Source: Mycobacterium hubeiense
GTDB taxonomy: Bacteria > Actinomycetota > Actinomycetes > Mycobacteriales > Mycobacteriaceae
Direction of reading: 5' to 3'
Length of the DNA: 64,000 bases
NCBI RefSeq assembly: GCF_002838065.1
Contig: NZ_PIZU01000009.1
Coordinates: 1 to 64,000 of the forward strand
Under the pieces are notes generated by a model, which had not been told where the DNA came from, searched no databases, and saw only the letters and a list, made by a program, of their open reading frames with translations. Positions within the stretch are counted from its first letter, which is position 1. Every line of letters starts with the position of its first letter. This document shows positions 62,758 through 64,000 of the stretch, piece after piece. The translations under genes were made by a program, and so were the position numbers.

Positions 62758-64000
62758 GCTGAGGGATGGCGCCGACGCGGCCGCCGACGCCCGGGTCAGT
62801 CTCTTCGTCGGCAAGGGCGGGGTAGGCAAGTCGACGCTGGCGACGGCGACCGCGGTGCGCGACGCGCGTGCCGGAATGCGGGTGCTGATCGTCTCGACGG
62901 ATCAGGCGCATTCCATCGGGGATGTGCTGGGCACCACCGTCACGCCGACGGGTCGGCGCGAACCCACCCGGGTGCTCGCCGACGACGCGGATGCCGGGGG
63001 CGGCTCGCTGGACGCCCTGGCATTGGACACGCTGGCGCTTCTGGAGGAGCACTGGCGCGACGTCGCCGGTCTGCTGGCCGACCGTTTCCCCGATTCTGAC
63101 GTGGGAGACATTGCGCCCGAAGAACTTTCGGCATTGCCGGGCATACAGGAGGTGCTAGGTCTACACGAAGTCGGTGAACTCGCAGCCTCGGGGCAGTGGG
63201 ATCACGTCGTCGTGGACTGTGCCTCGACCGCGGACGCGTTGCGGATGCTGACGTTGCCCGCGACGTTCGGGTTGTATCTGGAGCGGGCCTGGCCCCGGCA
63301 CCGCCGGTTGTCGATGACCGCCGACGACGCCCACTCGGCGGCGATCGTCGATCTGGTCGAGCGGGTCAGCGCCGGCACCGAGCGATTGAGCTCGCTGCTG
63401 ACCGACGGGACGCGGGTGGCTGCACACCTGGTGCTGACCGCGGAGCGGGTGGTGGCCGCCGAGGCCGTGCGCACGCTCGGATCGCTGGCGCTGATGGGTG
63501 TGCGGGTCTCCGAGCTGCTTGTGAATCAAATTCTGGTGCAAGACGATTCGTTCGAATACCGCAACCTGCCCGAGCACCCGGCGTTCGATTGGTATGCCGA
63601 GCGCATCTCCGAACAGCAGAGCGTGCTCGACGATCTGGGCGCCGCCATCGGCGATGTGCAGTTGGTGTTGGTGCCGCATTTGGCGGGCGAACCGATCGGC
63701 CCCAAGGCCCTCGCGGAGCTACTGGACTGTGCGCGCCGGCGTGACGGCTCACCGCCGCCGGGGCCGCTGCGACCGATTGTGGACCGCGAGTCCGGATCTG
63801 GTCTCGAGGCCGTCTACCGGTTGCGGCTAGAGTTGCCAGCGGTCGACTCCGGCGCGTTGACGCTGGGCCGAGTCGACGACGACCTGATAATCGGTGCCGG
63901 CGGTATGCGGCGCCGGGTTCGGCTGGCGTCCGTCCTGCGGCGGTGCATCGTGATGGACGCCGAGCTGAAGGGCAGTGAACTGACCGTGCGATTTCGACCG
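62750..64000 (+). CDS. ArsA/GET3-family ATPase (Rv2184c-like), 3' end outside window
   Basis: The open frame runs from a TAG at 62744-62746 to the end of the window, about 417 codons so far. The deviant Walker A is FVGKGGVGKSTLA, followed by LIVSTDQAHSIGDVLG (switch I) and VVVDCASTADALRM (switch II). No ATG, GTG or TTG exists in frame before the P-loop; the best start is CTG at 62750, giving a natural SELRDGADAAADARVSLF N-terminus. In mycobacteria these ATPases are linked to cell envelope and mycolate processes; the client is not known. The CTG assignment is an inference. Confidence 0.85.
   Translation, partial: MSELRDGADAAADARVSLFVGKGGVGKSTLATATAVRDARAGMRVLIVSTDQAHSIGDVLGTTVTPTGRREPTRVLADDADAGGGSLDALALDTLALLEEHWRDVAGLLADRFPDSDVGDIAPEELSALPGIQEVLGLHEVGELAASGQWDHVVVDCASTADALRMLTLPATFGLYLERAWPRHRRLSMTADDAHSAAIVDLVERVSAGTERLSSLLTDGTRVAAHLVLTAERVVAAEAVRTLGSLALMGVRVSELLVNQILVQDDSFEYRNLPEHPAFDWYAERISEQQSVLDDLGAAIGDVQLVLVPHLAGEPIGPKALAELLDCARRRDGSPPPGPLRPIVDRESGSGLEAVYRLRLELPAVDSGALTLGRVDDDLIIGAGGMRRRVRLASVLRRCIVMDAELKGSELTVRFRP

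Overview
The window is chromosomal DNA of a high-GC actinobacterium, almost certainly a rapidly growing Mycobacterium (Mycolicibacterium). The gene order follows, in inverted orientation, the M. tuberculosis H37Rv block from about Rv2226 to Rv2184c (CHAD protein, panB, caeA/hip1, glnA2, glnE, glnA1, lipA/lipB, dlaT, ephD, pepB, Rv2212, gcvT, ilvE, cobS/cobT, adoK, asnB, ctaC, mmpS3, qcrBAC, ctaE, trpD, Rv2191, ripC, pimB', fadD15, Rv2185c, Rv2184c). The correspondence is from memory of that genome; no alignment was run.

Layout. 1-2.4 kb: the end of a DUF222/HNH (13E12-type) protein, a membrane methyltransferase, a VOC protein and an AraC-type regulator. 2.47-2.87 kb: the RNase P RNA gene. 2.84-6.67 kb: a small integrated element bounded by a perfect 28-bp direct repeat of the 3' end of that RNA gene. 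It holds a 25-codon integrase-like remnant and one 1169-residue SIR2-domain protein of the anti-phage NADase type; this is the only clearly foreign segment. 6.7-13.3 kb: CHAD/CYTH protein, an orphan fatty acyl-AMP ligase with an enoyl-CoA hydratase, panB and a wax ester synthase-type acyltransferase. 13.4-16.4 kb: two tandem exported Hip1/CaeA-type serine hydrolases. 16.5-25.8 kb: glutamine metabolism (glnA2, glnE, and glnA1 with a multi-box GlnR-like operator), interrupted by a thioesterase, an F420-type oxidoreductase, an exported asparaginase, DoxX and dtd. 26-31 kb: the lipoate operon dlaT-SDR-lipB-lipA-DUF4191. 31.5-38.6 kb: ephD, pepB, an adenylyl cyclase, gcvT and ilvE. 38.7-41.7 kb: cobU-cobT-cobS. 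41.9-45.9 kb: an A-type Fe-S carrier, adoK and asnB. 46-53.5 kb: the respiratory bcc-aa3 genes (ctaC-ctaF, mmpS3, then ctaE-qcrC-qcrA-qcrB). 53.6-64 kb: trpD, an exonuclease/GIY-YIG protein, ripC, a putative exported metalloprotease, pimB', fadD15, two SRPBCC proteins and the start of an ArsA-type ATPase.

How the genes work together. GlnE adenylylates GlnA1 at Tyr406, which is present here, while GlnA2 lacks that tyrosine; the GlnR-like boxes tie glnA1 to nitrogen status. LipB and LipA make the lipoyl cofactor carried by the neighbouring E2 protein. CtaC, CtaF and CtaE with QcrCAB form most of the bcc-aa3 supercomplex. RipC and PimB' act in the cell envelope.

The most noteworthy observations are the rnpB-integrated SIR2 island with its integrase remnant, two coding frames that lack a canonical start codon (38605 and 62750), an in-frame 27-bp minisatellite in qcrC, the 11-bp-phased GlnR-like array upstream of glnA1, and a recurrent -10/start-codon spacing that predicts about a dozen leaderless mRNAs. 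Intergenic gaps are short everywhere: no stretch longer than 300 bases lacks a gene.
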